Source of the DNA: JAGOPY01 sp964619555 | GTDB lineage: Bacteria > Bacteroidota > Bacteroidia > Bacteroidales > JAGOPY01 | Reading direction: 5' to 3' | Length of the DNA stretch: 64,000 nt | Assembly (NCBI GenBank): GCA_964619555.1 | Contig: CAZUDV010000016.1 | Location: forward strand, 1 to 64,000 | Shown: piece after piece, positions 17,286 to 25,143 of the stretch | Position numbering within the stretch: the stretch's first letter is position 1 | Layout of the letters: each line of letters starts with the position of its first letter | Notes under the pieces: generated by a model | Databases searched by the model: none | Seen by the model: only the letters and a program-made list of their open reading frames with translations | What the model was told of the DNA's origin: nothing | Program-made: the position numbers and the translations under genes

Positions 17286-18359
17286 TTAAAAATATACCCG
17301 GTCGAAATCGAGTTTTTTTAAAAAATTTTCTATCAGCCTGGGAACCGGATAGTTATAAAGATCATTAAAGTTTACTCTGATATGTTCCGGATGAGAATGC
17401 GCCAAAACTTTATGAATCAGAAAGGTCACTCTAAGATCTCTGTGGGAGAGGATATGGCGGTCCGTTATCATCCGGGGCAAATCACCGGCCATATGCGTTT
17501 TGGATGTCAGGTCGAGGAATTCCTGTAAAGTTTTAATGGCATCCGGTGGCAAAGCTTTTTCGCTTTCCAGTAATGGAAAATCATACAATCCTTTCCATAT
17601 GCCCTTTCCCGTCCGCTTCCTCAGCCATGTGACCCATTGACCATTTTCCTGTGCTATAAAAACAAAGTAGAAATAATAATGGATCTTTTTCTCCCCCTGC
17701 TTAAAGAGAACCGGCAAAGAAGATGCCATGCCATGGTTGTGCGCATGGCAGTCTTCCGACAGGGGACACCGGTCACACTTTGGTTCCCTGGGAATGCAGA
17801 CCAATGCCCCCAGTTCCATGACAGCCTGGTTGAAATTTCCAGGTTGCTGGCGATCGATCAGATCTGCAAGGACCTGCCTGATCTGTTTTTTTACCGCCGG
17901 CTTTTTGACCGGCGATGAAATTCCCAGGTACCTGGCCATCACACGCAATACATTGCCATCGATAACTGGATAGGCTTTATGGAAAGCAATGGAGGTAATG
18001 GCACTGGCGGAGTAATCACCAATTCCCGGCAGGCGAATGATATCCAGGTAATTACCCGGGAACTTTCCCGAATTTTTCGATGAAATTTCCCTGGCTGCCT
18101 GATGCATATTCCTGGCACGGGAATAATAACCCAGTCCCTGCCAGGTTTTCATGACTTCCTCTTCGGATGCCTGAGCCAGGCATTCGATATCCGGAAATCG
18201 GTCCAGGAATTTTTCATAATAGCTAAGTCCCTGTTCCACACGGGTTTGCTGAAGTATAACTTCGGATACCCAAATCCGGTAAGGATCGCTGGTTTGTCGC
18301 CAGGGAAGATCCCTTTTATTATGATTATACCACTCAATTATTCTTCCTGCAAAATCCAT
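17286..18359 (-). CDS. mutY: A/G-specific adenine glycosylase
   Basis: A 357-residue base-excision repair enzyme that removes adenine mispaired with 8-oxoguanine. Visible features are the N-terminal RDLPWRQTSDPYRIWVSE motif, the helix-hairpin-helix LPGIGDYSASAITSIAF with the catalytic Asp in VIDGNVLRV, and the 4Fe-4S loop of four Cys (VCIPREPKCDRCPLSEDC). The C-terminal NUDIX-like domain (about 230-350) recognises 8-oxoG. It is the first gene of the mutY-ssb-gldE-gldD run and is divergent from the HU gene. Confidence 0.95.
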   Translation of the reverse strand: MDFAGRIIEWYNHNKRDLPWRQTSDPYRIWVSEVILQQTRVEQGLSYYEKFLDRFPDIECLAQASEEEVMKTWQGLGYYSRARNMHQAAREISSKNSGKFPGNYLDIIRLPGIGDYSASAITSIAFHKAYPVIDGNVLRVMARYLGISSPVKKPAVKKQIRQVLADLIDRQQPGNFNQAVMELGALVCIPREPKCDRCPLSEDCHAHNHGMASSLPVLFKQGEKKIHYYFYFVFIAQENGQWVTWLRKRTGKGIWKGLYDFPLLESEKALPPDAIKTLQEFLDLTSKTHMAGDLPRMITDRHILSHRDLRVTFLIHKVLAHSHPEHIRVNFNDLYNYPVPRLIENFLKKLDFDRVYF

Positions 18360-18437
18360 TTTATCGAAACAAATTTATATTGAGCAATTTAGAACTAATT
18401 TTTTTTAATCTCGCCATCCACCCAATTGAAAAAGTTA

Positions 18438-18445
18438 TATCTTTG
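18438..18445 (+). promoter_or_regulatory. -7 box of the HU gene
   Basis: TATCTTTG, a full TAnnTTTG match, 47 bp before the HU start. The A/T-rich leader is typical of a highly expressed Bacteroidota gene. Confidence 0.5.
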
Positions 18446-18492
18446 CAGCCTTCTTAAAAAAATAAAATTAATAATCTAAAACTTATTGAGTT

Positions 18493-18783
18493 ATGACAAA
18501 GGCAGAAATCGTCGCTGAAATAGCAAACAAAACAGGGATTGAAAAAGTTGCAGTACAGGCAACAGTTGAAGCTTTCATGGAAGCCGTCAAGAACTCGCTG
18601 TCTAACGGAGAGAATGTGTATCTCAGGGGATTCGGCAGCTTCACTATCAAGAAGAGGGCTGAAAAGACCGGACGGAACATTTCCAGGAACACTACGATCA
18701 TTATTCCAGCGCATAATATTCCTGCTTTCAAGCCGGCGAAAACCTTCGTGAACGAAGTGAAATCAGCAGTTAAGGTAAAGTAA
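18493..18783 (+). CDS. HU-family DNA-binding protein
   Basis: A 96-residue protein with the HU/IHF fold: the opening helix MTKAEIVAEIANKTG, the helix AFMEAVKNSLSNGENVYLRGFGSF and the DNA-binding arm with RNPxT-like residues (NISRNTTIIIPAHNIPAFKPAKTF). It bends and compacts DNA as a nucleoid protein. The gene starts a plus-strand cluster with the small basic protein and RNase G, an arrangement common in Bacteroidota. Confidence 0.95.
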   Translation: MTKAEIVAEIANKTGIEKVAVQATVEAFMEAVKNSLSNGENVYLRGFGSFTIKKRAEKTGRNISRNTTIIIPAHNIPAFKPAKTFVNEVKSAVKVK

Positions 18784-18804
18784 TATATTTAAAAAGAGCA
18801 TATT

Positions 18805-18894
18805 ATGCCAAGCGGGAAGAAAAGAAAAAGACATAAGATGGCCACGCACAAACGGAAAAAACGTTTGCGCAAAAACAGGCATAAGAAGAAGTAA
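18805..18894 (+). CDS. Tiny basic COX24/mS38-like ribosome-associated protein
   Basis: A 29-residue ORF, MPSGKKRKRHKMATHKRKKR followed by LRKNRHKKK. It is almost entirely Lys, Arg and His. This is the short conserved Bacteroidota protein related to the AURKAIP1/COX24 C-terminal domain, whose mitochondrial form is the small-subunit ribosomal protein mS38. It lies 21 bp after HU and 53 bp before RNase G on the same strand, which supports a real gene despite its size. Association with the ribosome is inferred from the family, not visible here. Confidence 0.8.
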   Translation: MPSGKKRKRHKMATHKRKKRLRKNRHKKK

Positions 18895-18947
18895 TTTTTT
18901 AATTACCATCAGCTCCCGGGATGGTTAATGGTTAAACGATTTCAGGG

Positions 18948-20543
18948 ATGGATAGGGAACTGATAATAGACGCAAAGTCAGGAGAAGCTGAAATAGCTTT
19001 ACTTGAGGATAAAATTCTTGTTGAACTCCACAAGGAAAAGAGCAATCAGAATTTTCAGGTCGGAGACATGTATCTTGGCAAAGTGCACAAGATCATGCCC
19101 GGCCTGAATGCAGCTTTTGTGGATGTCGGTTATGAAAAAGATGCTTTTCTGCATTATCTCGACCTGGGCCCCCAGGTAAAATCCGTCAGCAAATACACCA
19201 AGCTGGCCATAGCTGGTAAAGCGGTGAAGATCCCGATGGATCAGTTCATTGCCGAAGAGGATATCGAAAAGACCGGTAAAATCACGCAGGTTCTGAAGGT
19301 CAACCAGCCCGTGCTGGTGCAGATCGAAAAAGAACCCATTTCTTCCAAAGGACCCAGGATTTCCTCGGAGATTTCCATAGCCGGCAGGTACATTGTGCTG
19401 GTTCCATTCTCGAATCGCGTCAGCGTTTCCACGAAGATCAAATCGGTGGAAGAGCGCAACCGACTCAAAAGGCTGATCACCAGTATCAAACCCAAGAACT
19501 TCGGAATCATCATCCGGACCGTGGCAGAAGGTAAGCTGGTGGCGGAACTGGATGCCGACCTGAGGAACCTGGTGAACAAGTGGCATGAGATGATCTCCAA
19601 GCTGCAGGACGCCAAGCCGCCTAAGAAGGTGCTCAGTGAGCTGGATCGGACCTCGGTGGTGCTGCGGGATGTACTGAACGAATCCTTCAATTCCATCATT
19701 GTCAACAATCATGCCCTTTACGAAGAGATCCGCAATTACATCGGCAAGATAGCCCCGAAAAAGGTGGATATCGTGAAGATGTACCGGGGCAGGGTGCCGA
19801 TCTTCGAATTTTATGGCGTCGACCGGCAGATCAAGAATGCCTTTGGCAAGACGGTCAGCATTAAAAGTGGCACATACCTCATCGTGGAACACACCGAGGC
19901 CATGCATGTGATCGACGTGAACAGCGGCCACCGGTCGAAGAAAGACAATTCACAGGAGGAGAATGCCCTGCAGGTGAACCTCGAGGCTGCGGCGGAGATT
20001 GCGCGCCAGCTCAGGCTGCGCGATATGGGCGGCATCATCGTGATCGACTTCATCGACATGCACGATTCGAAAAACCGCCGGCACCTTTTCCAGAAGCTCA
20101 AAGAAGAGATGGGCAAGGATCATGCGAAGCATACGATCCTTCCTCCCAGCAAGTTCGGCCTGGTTCAGATCACCCGCCAGAGAGTAAGGCCGGAGCATGA
20201 GATCGAGGTCCTGGAAGAATGCCCTTCCTGCGGGGGATCTGGCAAGATCAGGTCCAGTTCATTGCTCATCGACGAGATTGAAAGCGGAATCCGTTACCTC
20301 ATCGAAGAACAGAACGAAAAATACATCAAACTCACCCTTCATCCGTTCATATTCGCCTATTTTACAAGGGGATTCCCATCCCGCAGGCTGAAGTGGTACA
20401 TGAAATACAAAAAGTGGATCGACCTGGAATCGGTCAGTTCACACCATATCCTCGAATATCATTTCTTCAACAAGCTCGAGGACGAGATCAAAATGTACCC
20501 CGAGCCGGCCAAGACGCCGCTGGATTCCGCACCGGTGGAATAG
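18948..20543 (+). CDS. rng: Ribonuclease E/G family endoribonuclease
   Basis: A 531-residue protein of RNase G length without the long RNase E scaffold tail. The N-terminal region holds an S1 RNA-binding domain (GDMYLGKVHKIMPGLNAAFVDVGYEKDAFL). The catalytic Asp residues lie in HVIDVNSGH and GGIIVIDFIDMHD, and the zinc-link motif is CPSCGGSG near residue 425. It cleaves single-stranded A/U-rich RNA in rRNA maturation and mRNA decay. It could in principle also process the structured intergenic repeats of this genome, but that is speculation. Its stop codon directly abuts the first four-helix-bundle element. Confidence 0.94.
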   Translation: MDRELIIDAKSGEAEIALLEDKILVELHKEKSNQNFQVGDMYLGKVHKIMPGLNAAFVDVGYEKDAFLHYLDLGPQVKSVSKYTKLAIAGKAVKIPMDQFIAEEDIEKTGKITQVLKVNQPVLVQIEKEPISSKGPRISSEISIAGRYIVLVPFSNRVSVSTKIKSVEERNRLKRLITSIKPKNFGIIIRTVAEGKLVAELDADLRNLVNKWHEMISKLQDAKPPKKVLSELDRTSVVLRDVLNESFNSIIVNNHALYEEIRNYIGKIAPKKVDIVKMYRGRVPIFEFYGVDRQIKNAFGKTVSIKSGTYLIVEHTEAMHVIDVNSGHRSKKDNSQEENALQVNLEAAAEIARQLRLRDMGGIIVIDFIDMHDSKNRRHLFQKLKEEMGKDHAKHTILPPSKFGLVQITRQRVRPEHEIEVLEECPSCGGSGKIRSSSLLIDEIESGIRYLIEEQNEKYIKLTLHPFIFAYFTRGFPSRRLKWYMKYKKWIDLESVSSHHILEYHFFNKLEDEIKMYPEPAKTPLDSAPVE

Positions 20544-20662
20544 CAGTTGGCAGTTGGCAGTTGGCAGTTGGGCAGTTGGCAGTTGGCAGTTGGGCAGTTG
20601 GCAGTTGGCAGTTGGGCAGTTGGCAGTTGGGCAGTTGGACAGTTGGCAGTTGGACAGTTGGA
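20544..20662. repeat. Left heptamer arm of four-helix-bundle element 1
   Basis: About sixteen units of cagttgg, some lengthened to eight bp (cagttggg, cagttgga). It begins at the base after the rng stop codon. The right arm at 21130-21166 is its reverse complement. Confidence 0.9.
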
Positions 20663-20673
20663 CACTCAACAGG

Positions 20674-21060
20674 TTATTTTCTAAGGTGCATGGAGCCTCG
20701 ATATCTTTCGGGATTTTTCATCATGTGGTTGAGCAATCTTCCAATTTCTTCCGATCGTTCAAACAGACTTTGATAAGTTTCCTGGTCCAAATAGCTGAAA
20801 GCTAAAGCAAAATCAAGCCATACCTGCGTCTCGGAATTCTCCATATCAGCATCGGAAATTTTATTTATGAAATAAGATTCATACTGACGTTTCCGATAAG
20901 CTTCAACAACGTTTGAGCACACGGACCTGGACGATCTCCTGATCTGATCTGTCAGGGCATATTTTTCCCTTTTATCAAAGTTTTCAGTAAGCCTGAAAAT
21001 TACCAAAGCCAATTCAAAGGCTTTTTGATATACTACTAAATCTTTATAAGTTCCAGCCAT
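20674..21060 (-). CDS. Four-helix bundle protein (S23/IVP family) inside inverted repeats
   Basis: A 128-residue protein of the four-helix bundle family related to the 23S rRNA intervening-sequence protein and to the bAvd group. Typical features are YKDLVVYQKAFELALVIFRL, then ALTDQIRRSSRSVCSNVVEA, then YFINKISDADMENSETQVWLD, and the MMKNPERY ending. The start at 21060 (MAGTYK) is chosen because longer readings translate the repeat array. Family members are small basic pentamers thought to bind nucleic acid, and their function is unsettled. The gene sits within inverted heptamer arrays, 11 bp from the left arm and 69 bp from the right. A hairpin ends 2 nt before its start codon. No reverse transcriptase is present nearby. 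Confidence 0.88.
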   Translation of the reverse strand: MAGTYKDLVVYQKAFELALVIFRLTENFDKREKYALTDQIRRSSRSVCSNVVEAYRKRQYESYFINKISDADMENSETQVWLDFALAFSYLDQETYQSLFERSEEIGRLLNHMMKNPERYRGSMHLRK

Positions 21061-21102
21061 CTGGGTATTTTCTATTAATCCCGTTTTTCTATAAATATAC
21101 CC
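21061..21102 (-). promoter_or_regulatory. Leader hairpin of four-helix-bundle gene 1
   Basis: On the minus strand GGGTATaTTT pairs with AAAATACCC (about 9 bp with one bulged A). A 21-nt loop holds GGATTAAT, and the stem ends 2 nt before the ATG. The second four-helix-bundle gene has a hairpin of different sequence at the same place with the same loop octamer. Confidence 0.55.
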
Positions 21103-21129
21103 GGTCTTTATGAAAAATTTGTAAAATTG

Positions 21130-21166
21130 CCAACTGCCAACTGTCCAACTGTCCAACTGCCAACTG
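21130..21166. repeat. Right heptamer arm of four-helix-bundle element 1
   Basis: Five units of ccaactg or tccaactg, reverse complementary to the left arm at 20544-20662. It ends 2 bp before the -33 TTG of the next gene's promoter. Confidence 0.88.
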
Positions 21167-21168
21167 AC

Positions 21169-21199
21169 TTGCTTTTTCCCCCAAATCTCCCTATTTTTA
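21169..21199 (+). promoter_or_regulatory. Promoter of the FISUMP repeat protein gene
   Basis: TTG at 21169-21171, 20 bp spacer, then TATTTTTA at 21192-21199. This matches the Bacteroidota -33/-7 pattern with one mismatch in the last base of the -7 box. The same TTG-N20-TATTTTTA arrangement occurs at 24927-24957. Confidence 0.5.
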
Positions 21200-21256
21200 C
21201 TGTCACTGCGATATACAGATCATCTCTATATCTCAGGCGACCAAACTATTACTCCC

Positions 21257-23746
21257 ATGAAAACTTATTTTATTGCTACGGCAATATTAGTGCTTGGCAG
21301 CTTGAGGCTATTTGGCCAGGTGGAACCATATGTCAGCATTAAGCTCAATGAAGAAGAGCGCTTCCGGTTCGACAGCATCCGCCTGGAATTTAAAAATGCC
21401 GGGCAGCATGTGATCATAGGCGACAGCGCCGGGATGAATGATCAAGCCAATTCACAGACGGTAGAAAGTACTTTTATCGGGTTTAAAGCCGGGAGTACCA
21501 ATCAGGACAGCTATAACACCTTCCTGGGAGCCCGGGCCGGCGAATACCATCTCACAGGAGATGATAATGTATTCCTGGGCGCATGGGCCGGCCGCTATGA
21601 TTCGGCAGGCCGTTACAATACATTTGTTGGGGCGAATGCAGGATATTACAATAATACCGGCGAGATGAACACTTATATCGGCAGGAATACCGGTATATAC
21701 AGCGACTCCAGCGACTGCAACACTTTCGTGGGTTACAATGCCGGCCGGGACTATCACGGCAGCGGTTATAACTCTTTCTTCGGAAGGAGGGCCGGTGAAA
21801 AGCAGATCTCAGGAACGGAAAATACTTTTGTTGGGACGTCGGCCGGTGCTGAAAGCCTTTCGGGATCTTACAATACCTTTATCGGAAGAGCTGCAGGATT
21901 GAATAACCTGCACGGTAGTAACAACGTCTTCATTGGACATTTTGCCGGCAGCAACGACACCTCGTCCAACAAGTTGATCATAGCCAATAGCAATACCCTG
22001 GATCCGCTTGTCTATGGATATTTTTTTGGGGTTTTTGGGTTAAATGCCTATAGGATGGAATTCAGGAATGGATTGGAGAATACCATTATAGGAGACCAAT
22101 CCGGAAACGAAGCTTATGGAGTACAGAATGTTATCATAGGAAACTCGGCAGGTAATAGTTTAAAAGGAGGAAATGGTAACACTTTTGTAGGTTACCAGGC
22201 TGGCCTGCAGGATACATCTGGGTATCACAATGTATTTGTCGGTTCAGCAGCCGGTTCGCAAAATTCTTCAGGATACTATAACACTTTTTTAGGTGTCAGT
22301 GCAGGTTACTCAAACACATCAGGATTGCGGAACGTATGTGTCGGGTTATCTGCAGGCGCTTCAAATACAACTGGCTCATACAACACCTATCTCGGCAGGG
22401 TTGCAGGTTATAATAATGTTACCGGAAACAGCAATGTATTCATCGGCAATGCCGCCGGTCAAAATGAAATGGGCTCCCATAAACTATATATCTCGAATTC
22501 CGGAACCCCCGAACCTCTTATCTATGGGGACTTCGAAACGAAAAAACTGAAATTTCATGCCGATTCGGTGCAGGCAACCGGAGAAATCAGGTCGGACGAA
22601 CGGTTCAACGTAAATGGCGCTCCCGGGATCAATTATGCCGTCAATACCGTGACCGATATCGATTTCAGCACCCAGAAACTAAAGTACCGGACCATCGTTT
22701 TCAACGGGGGAATTGCCACTTATGTCAGCCCCGAATCTTCCTGGATGGACACAGTTGGACCATATTTTGAGCCATGCGGCACCATCAGCCTTATCGGGGA
22801 ATTCAACGAATGGCAGGGCGACCATGTGATGACCCGAAATGCCGGGAACATGAATCTGTGGTCCTCTACCCTTTATTTGACCAGCGAAGACGATGGTTAT
22901 CCAAACGACCCGGATGGGATCATCGAAATGAAGTTCCGGGAAGATTCCGACTGGCAAACCAACTGGGGCGCAACGGATTTCCCATCGGGCACCGGAATCG
23001 GGGGCGGGCCGAATATCCCGGTACCACTGGATGACTTGTTTGATACGACCATTTATTATATCACATTCGACTGTTCGACGGGAGCTTATAATTTCGAAAA
23101 CCTTTCCGGCTTTTGTCCCGATTCCATCACCGATTCGAGGGATGGAAAAAAATATGCTACGGTTCTGATCGGCAACCAGTGCTGGATGGCTCAGGACCTG
23201 AATGTGGGAACACGTACCGATGCCAATGCGAATCAAACCAATAACCAAACGATTGAAAAATACTGTTACGAAAACCTGGAGGAAAATTGCACCCAATGGG
23301 GGGGATTATACCAATGGCCTGAGCTGATGGCTTACCTGACCACAGAAGGAGCGCAGGGGATTTGTCCTGATGGATTTCATGTGCCGACTGACGCGGATTT
23401 TAAGGTTTTGGAAGGGAATGTGGATAGCCATTACGGGCCCGGGTCAGCGGAATGGGATAAAATCAATCAATGGAGGGGATATGATGCAGGGCTGACCCTT
23501 AGGGCAACCACAGGATGGTCTTCAGGAAATGGCCCGGATTCCTTTGGATTTCATGCGCTGCCGGGAGGATATATGATTGACTTGAATGTCTTCAATGATG
23601 GAGGCAATTGCCTGAATTACCAGACTTCCTCTTCCGACAGCAACGGTGCGCCGGTTATAAGACATATAAACGGCGGATTCGACCAGATCATAAGGAGCTA
23701 TAACCCGGCTGACGATGGCTGTAGTTTGAGGTGTGTGAAAGATTGA
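21257..23746 (+). CDS. Secreted beta-roll repeat / SusE-F-like / FISUMP domain fusion protein
   Basis: An 829-residue protein with a signal peptide (1-20, ending LFGQ). Residues about 70-430 contain roughly eighteen copies of a 17-residue repeat with the core NTFxGxxAG. They form two blocks, and each block closes with a KLxIxNSxTxxPLxYG segment. The repeat style recalls trimeric beta-roll heads such as YadA. Residues about 493-620 resemble a SusE/SusF starch-binding domain (ISLIGEFNEWQGDH, then MKFREDSDWQTNWG, then YYITFDCSTGAYNF). Residues about 624-829 are a Fibrobacter succinogenes major paralogous domain (YATVLIGNQCWMAQDLNVGT, GICPDGFHVPTDADF, CSLRCVKD). No T9SS sorting domain is seen. 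It is probably a cell-surface adhesin or glycan-binding protein. Confidence 0.8.
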   Translation: MKTYFIATAILVLGSLRLFGQVEPYVSIKLNEEERFRFDSIRLEFKNAGQHVIIGDSAGMNDQANSQTVESTFIGFKAGSTNQDSYNTFLGARAGEYHLTGDDNVFLGAWAGRYDSAGRYNTFVGANAGYYNNTGEMNTYIGRNTGIYSDSSDCNTFVGYNAGRDYHGSGYNSFFGRRAGEKQISGTENTFVGTSAGAESLSGSYNTFIGRAAGLNNLHGSNNVFIGHFAGSNDTSSNKLIIANSNTLDPLVYGYFFGVFGLNAYRMEFRNGLENTIIGDQSGNEAYGVQNVIIGNSAGNSLKGGNGNTFVGYQAGLQDTSGYHNVFVGSAAGSQNSSGYYNTFLGVSAGYSNTSGLRNVCVGLSAGASNTTGSYNTYLGRVAGYNNVTGNSNVFIGNAAGQNEMGSHKLYISNSGTPEPLIYGDFETKKLKFHADSVQATGEIRSDERFNVNGAPGINYAVNTVTDIDFSTQKLKYRTIVFNGGIATYVSPESSWMDTVGPYFEPCGTISLIGEFNEWQGDHVMTRNAGNMNLWSSTLYLTSEDDGYPNDPDGIIEMKFREDSDWQTNWGATDFPSGTGIGGGPNIPVPLDDLFDTTIYYITFDCSTGAYNFENLSGFCPDSITDSRDGKKYATVLIGNQCWMAQDLNVGTRTDANANQTNNQTIEKYCYENLEENCTQWGGLYQWPELMAYLTTEGAQGICPDGFHVPTDADFKVLEGNVDSHYGPGSAEWDKINQWRGYDAGLTLRATTGWSSGNGPDSFGFHALPGGYMIDLNVFNDGGNCLNYQTSSSDSNGAPVIRHINGGFDQIIRSYNPADDGCSLRCVKD

Positions 23747-23769
23747 GGTTCCCGTCGGTTAAGACCATG

Positions 23770-23829
23770 AACTGCCAACTGCGAACTGCCAACTGCCAAC
23801 TGCGAACTGCGAACTGCCGACTGCGAACG
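23770..23829. repeat. Heptamer array upstream of trpS
   Basis: Eight units, a mixture of aactgcc and aactgcg (one gactgcg). It combines the complements of the units seen at 9794 and 20544. It ends 10 bp before the trpS -7 box. Confidence 0.85.
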
Positions 23830-23839
23830 GAAAAATTCC

Positions 23840-23847
23840 TACCTTTG
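23840..23847 (+). promoter_or_regulatory. -7 box directly before the trpS start
   Basis: TACCTTTG, a full TAnnTTTG match, ends 5 nt before ATG 23853, so the transcript is probably leaderless. The -33 region would fall in the heptamer array. Confidence 0.55.
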
Positions 23848-23852
23848 CCGCC

Positions 23853-24848
23853 ATGGAAACAGTACTCAGCGGCATCAGGCCAACCGGAAACCTGCACCTG
23901 GGAAATTACTTCGGCGCGCTCAGGAATTTTATAAAAATGCAGGAGGAATACAACTGCTATTTCTTTATTGCGGATTATCATTCCCTCACCACCCACCCCA
24001 CTCCGCAGGACCTGCACGGCAACGTGAAGCAGGTGCTGGTGGAATACCTGGCATGCGGACTGGACCCGGAAAAATCGACCCTGTACATCCAGAGCGATTT
24101 GCCTGAAACGGCCGAGTTGTACCTGTTGCTGAACATGAACGCCTATGTCGGCGAGTTGCAACGTTGCACTTCTTTTAAAGAGAAGATCCGCAAGCAGCCG
24201 GAGAACATCAATGCCGGCCTCCTCACCTACCCTACGCTGATGGCCGCTGACATCCTCATCCACCGGGCCAACTACGTGCCGGTCGGCAAGGACCAGGAGC
24301 AGCACCTGGAGATGACCCGCACCTTCGCCCGCCGGTTCAACCGGATGTACAACCACGAATATTTCCCCGAACCGCTGGCCTTCAACTTCGGTAACGACCT
24401 GGTGAAGATCCCGGGCCTCGATGGCGCCGGTAAAATGGGCAAGTCGGAAGGCGAGGGCAATGCCATTTTCCTTGCCGATGCGCCGGACGTGATCCGTAAA
24501 AAGGTGATGCGTGCTGTGACCGACGCCGGTCCGACCAGGAAGCACCAGAAGAAGCCGGAACCGATCCGTAACCTCTTCCAGCTCATGCATGTGGTGTCGA
24601 AACCCGAAACGGTGGAGTTCTTCGACGAAGCCTACAACAACATGGCCATACGCTATGGCGACATGAAGAAGCAACTGGCAGAGGACATGGTGGCCTTTAC
24701 CACACCCATCCGTGAAAGGATACTGGAATTATCGGCCAATGATGACTACCTGCATAAAGTGGCCAAGCTGGGCAGGGACAAAGCCCGCGAGAGTGCCTCC
24801 AAAACGGTTTCCGATGTGAGGAACATCATCGGGTTCAGGGAATTCTGA
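23853..24848 (+). CDS. trpS: Tryptophan--tRNA ligase
   Basis: A 331-residue class I synthetase, the normal length. The HIGH-type motif is HLGNYFG near residue 15 and the KMSKS motif is KMGKSEG near residue 193. The Rossmann fold contains the substrate-recognising segments MNAYVGELQRCTSFKEK and YPTLMAADILIHRANYVPVGKDQ. It charges tRNA-Trp. Upstream spacing and the promoter indicate a single-gene transcript. Nothing in the coding sequence is unusual. Confidence 0.96.
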   Translation: METVLSGIRPTGNLHLGNYFGALRNFIKMQEEYNCYFFIADYHSLTTHPTPQDLHGNVKQVLVEYLACGLDPEKSTLYIQSDLPETAELYLLLNMNAYVGELQRCTSFKEKIRKQPENINAGLLTYPTLMAADILIHRANYVPVGKDQEQHLEMTRTFARRFNRMYNHEYFPEPLAFNFGNDLVKIPGLDGAGKMGKSEGEGNAIFLADAPDVIRKKVMRAVTDAGPTRKHQKKPEPIRNLFQLMHVVSKPETVEFFDEAYNNMAIRYGDMKKQLAEDMVAFTTPIRERILELSANDDYLHKVAKLGRDKARESASKTVSDVRNIIGFREF

Positions 24849-24926
24849 CCCTGATTTAATTATTCGTAAGCAGGAAAATATCCTGTCTTCCCGTTTGTAT
24901 TGACCGCTATTTCCCGAAGTTCTGAT

Positions 24927-24957
24927 TTGGAAAAGTCAGAAAAATTGACTATTTTTA
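24927..24957 (+). promoter_or_regulatory. Promoter of the KamA-like gene
   Basis: TTG at 24927-24929, 20 bp spacer and TATTTTTA at 24950-24957. It predicts a transcript with a leader of roughly 180 nt before the start at 25144. Confidence 0.5.
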
Positions 24958-25023
24958 CCGCTCTTGCAATGGAAATTCCGTATTAACGGCATGTTAAAGC
25001 ATTTCATAAATACGAATCCCACC

Positions 25024-25107
25024 GGCGTTCTCGGAAAAACGCCCCGACGATGACCCTAGCCGGATCACACTGATCCGTTGGTTATCTAACAGTCTCCGTC
25101 AGGACTG
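25024..25107 (+). promoter_or_regulatory. Structured leader with three hairpins before the KamA-like gene
   Basis: Three consecutive stems lie in the 295-bp gap between trpS and the KamA-like gene: GGCGTT/AACGCC (25024-25043), CGGATCA/TGATCCG with a 3-nt loop (25061-25077), and CAGTC/GACTG (25090-25107). No T-run follows, so they do not look like terminators. A regulatory leader is possible, but no known riboswitch class is recognised. Confidence 0.4.
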
Positions 25108-25143
25108 AAAATCATTTAAAATTTCAAATCAAACTTCATCTTC

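Noticed and set aside
20439..20669. Reading frames rich in QLPTANC
   Set aside because: These are translations of the heptamer array, not genes.
20674..21060. Diversity-generating retroelement accessory gene (Avd)
   Set aside because: The fold is related, but no reverse transcriptase, template repeat or variable repeat is visible in the window.
25024..25047. Pseudoknot formed by the tcgg loop and downstream ccga
   Set aside because: With no linker between the strands the fold would be sterically impossible, so it is only an alternative pairing.
25024..25107. tRNA or lysine riboswitch
   Set aside because: No cloverleaf or TPsiC/D-arm consensus is present, and the stems do not match the lysine riboswitch core.
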